Of a stretch of DNA of 16,534 nucleotides, positions 15,240 to 16,534 are shown in pieces. The notes under the pieces were generated by a model. The model worked only from the letters and a program-made list of their open reading frames with translations, had not been told where the DNA came from and made no database searches. This stretch comes from CAMCFD01 sp965661355 (GTDB taxonomy: Bacteria; Pseudomonadota; Alphaproteobacteria; Rickettsiales; UBA1997). The stretch's first letter is position 1. Every line of letters starts with the position of its first letter. The stretch covers positions 1-16,534 of the forward strand of contig CBFIDI010000031.1 of NCBI GenBank assembly GCA_965661355.1, given 5' to 3'. The position numbers were made by a program, and so were the translations under genes.

Positions 15240-15742
15240 CTGCAAATTTTTCTTAATCTGTTATATGCCTTAGCAATTCCTTTTAAAGAATATTCATCAA
15301 CTGCAAATGTAGCGATAGAAGAATCGGCTCTAACTCTCATTGTGGCACTGTTTATTAAATTCTGAATAATTATTACATCTTCGCCTTTATTTTTTGTCCA
15401 AGCCTTATCTTTATTTGTGGTTAATAAGAATTTTTTGTTATCTATTGCAACCATAACTTTGCTATGAATTTTATATTCAAAACCACTATAAACCATTAAC
15501 TCTTCAATTCTTCCATCTTGATATCTAGTTATCATCATGTAAGGTCTGTTACGGCTATTATGGTCTGACACTGTTTTAACTGGATAATTCACCATATAGC
15601 ATTTTTTATTAATATTTTCTTGTGAGCCAATTTCGTAAATTGTCCATTCGTAAAAAGTGCTGTCAATAATTTGGGCGTGGGCAATATTGCAAATAAACAA
15701 AAAGCTTAGCGAAATTAATAAAGCGCAAATTCTTTTAGACAT
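15236..15742 (-). CDS. Invasion-associated locus B (IalB) family protein
   Basis: The protein is 168 aa. A Sec signal peptide covers residues 1-23 (cleavage after AHA), so it is periplasmic or outer-membrane-associated. The mature part follows the IalB pattern: EWTIYEI near the start, KKCYMVNYP with Cys48, the central MVYSGFEYKIHSKVMVAIDNKKFLL with AWTKNKGED, then TMRVRADSSIATFAVDEYSLKGIAKAYNRLRKIC with Cys167. Many family members have a Cys soon after the first Trp, which is missing here. IalB was named from Bartonella erythrocyte invasion, but the family is widespread in alphaproteobacteria, including free-living ones, so invasion cannot be assumed. It starts 2 nt after the ispB stop. Confidence 0.82.
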   Translation of the reverse strand: MSKRICALLISLSFLFICNIAHAQIIDSTFYEWTIYEIGSQENINKKCYMVNYPVKTVSDHNSRNRPYMMITRYQDGRIEELMVYSGFEYKIHSKVMVAIDNKKFLLTTNKDKAWTKNKGEDVIIIQNLINSATMRVRADSSIATFAVDEYSLKGIAKAYNRLRKICS

Positions 15743-15744
15743 GG

Positions 15745-16534
15745 TTATTTTTTTCTTGTTACAGAGTAATCTAATATTTGCATTAAATATCTCTTTTCTA
15801 TTGAATCTTCAAAAATTTCAAGTGACTTTTTTGCCTTTTTATAAAAATCATCAATAATTTCAAGCGATTTTTCTGTAATTTTATATTGCTTCATAACCTT
15901 TAAGACAAACTCAAAATCTTGAAGATTTTGCTCCGAGCTATCTAGGTTCTTGGCGAAAATCTCTTCAATTTGCCGTTTTTGCTTATTGTCACAATATTTG
16001 TAACATAATATAATTGGCAAAGTCACTTTTGCTTCATAAAAATCGGTACCAATGTTTTTCCCGAGTTCTTTTGAAGATGAATTATAATCTAAAATATCGT
16101 CAATAATTTGAAAAATCATACCTAAATTTTTCCCAAATTCTTTTAAATTATCTATTTCAGATTTTGGTCTTTGGTAAAATAAGGCTGGCGCCTGACAAGA
16201 AGATGAAAATAAAATTGCGGTTTTACCAAAAATAATATCAAAATATTTTTCAATTTTTATGTCAATGTTATTTGAATTCTCAAGCTGCATAACCTCTCCG
16301 TCAGCCATAATGCTGGAACTTTTAGCTAATAAGTCTAAAACTTCTATATTGTTACTTTTAACCATTAATTGAAACGCAACAGAAAAAATATAATCTCCGA
16401 CTAAAATTGGTGCTTTATTTTCCCAAAGTGAATTTGCGGTTTTTTTACCTCTTCTAACTTCTGAATTATCTACAACATCGTCGTGCAACAAGGTTGCGCT
16501 ATGAATAAGTTCAATTGCCGCGGCCAAGTTGTGA
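15745..16534 (-). CDS. ispB: Polyprenyl diphosphate synthase, 5' end outside window
   Basis: The reading frame is open through the window edge; a TTG at 16527 is not the start, since the sequence before it continues the family pattern. The visible part begins HNLAAAIELIHSATLLHDDVVD, containing the first Asp-rich motif DDVVD, followed by RRGKKTANSLWENKAPILVGDYIF. The second Asp-rich motif is DDILDY in LGMIFQIIDDILDYNSSSKELGKNIGTDFYEAKVTLPIIL. This is a trans-type synthase that adds isopentenyl diphosphate units to make the long side chain of ubiquinone (IspB-type). Perhaps 60-80 N-terminal residues are missing from view. Chain length cannot be set without the region before the first motif. Confidence 0.92.
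   Translation of the reverse strand, partial: HNLAAAIELIHSATLLHDDVVDNSEVRRGKKTANSLWENKAPILVGDYIFSVAFQLMVKSNNIEVLDLLAKSSSIMADGEVMQLENSNNIDIKIEKYFDIIFGKTAILFSSSCQAPALFYQRPKSEIDNLKEFGKNLGMIFQIIDDILDYNSSSKELGKNIGTDFYEAKVTLPIILCYKYCDNKQKRQIEEIFAKNLDSSEQNLQDFEFVLKVMKQYKITEKSLEIIDDFYKKAKKSLEIFEDSIEKRYLMQILDYSVTRKK

Noticed and set aside
1..16534. CRISPR arrays, insertion sequences, tRNA or rRNA genes
   Set aside because: Reading both strands I saw no regularly spaced repeats, transposase genes or paired terminal repeats, tRNA T-loop signatures or rRNA segments.

Overview
This is an AT-rich stretch, roughly 70% A+T, of a bacterial chromosome, most likely an alphaproteobacterium of the Rickettsiales or a close host-associated relative. 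Three things suggest this: the strong AT bias; the mix of reduced-genome housekeeping genes with host-association genes (an IalB-family protein, ankyrin-repeat proteins); and the ffs-dnaX arrangement. The taxon is an inference, because there is no rRNA in the window. Almost all genes lie on the minus strand in tightly packed runs with 1-4 nt gaps. Good Shine-Dalgarno sequences are rare.

Layout from left to right. (1) 1-650: a small unrecognised plus-strand gene and a small three-helix membrane protein gene convergent with it. (2) 561-1665: gap on the plus strand with a good promoter. The enzyme's cofactor pocket looks like the NADP(H)-using, anabolic type. (3) 7054-1821, minus: lptF, lptG, yidD and two ankyrin-repeat proteins with Sec signal peptides, all closely spaced and probably one operon for the cell envelope. 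(4) 7143-7416: a palindromic control region and a lone thiS on the plus strand. (5) 8560-7423, minus: yajQ followed after 1 nt by an unrecognised gene of distinctly higher GC content. (6) 8653-8967: an empty intergenic stretch. (7) 12654-8968, minus: a CsgG-like lipoprotein, a class IIA HAD hydrolase, a membrane-anchored parvulin prolyl isomerase and the rRNA methyltransferase rlmB. (8) 16534-12745, minus: ispB (cut by the window edge), ialB-family gene, the 4.5S SRP RNA (ffs), dnaX, and a response regulator fused to what looks like a dead histidine-kinase core.

Functionally the window holds lipopolysaccharide export (LptFG), membrane protein insertion and targeting (YidD, SRP RNA), envelope folding (parvulin), quinone side-chain synthesis (IspB), replication (DnaX) and carbon metabolism (GAPDH). 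The least conventional items are the exported ankyrin pair downstream of lptFG-yidD, the receiver plus pseudo-kinase protein translationally adjacent to dnaX, the tau-less DnaX, the orphan thiS with its 20-bp palindrome, and the compositionally distinct gene after yajQ.
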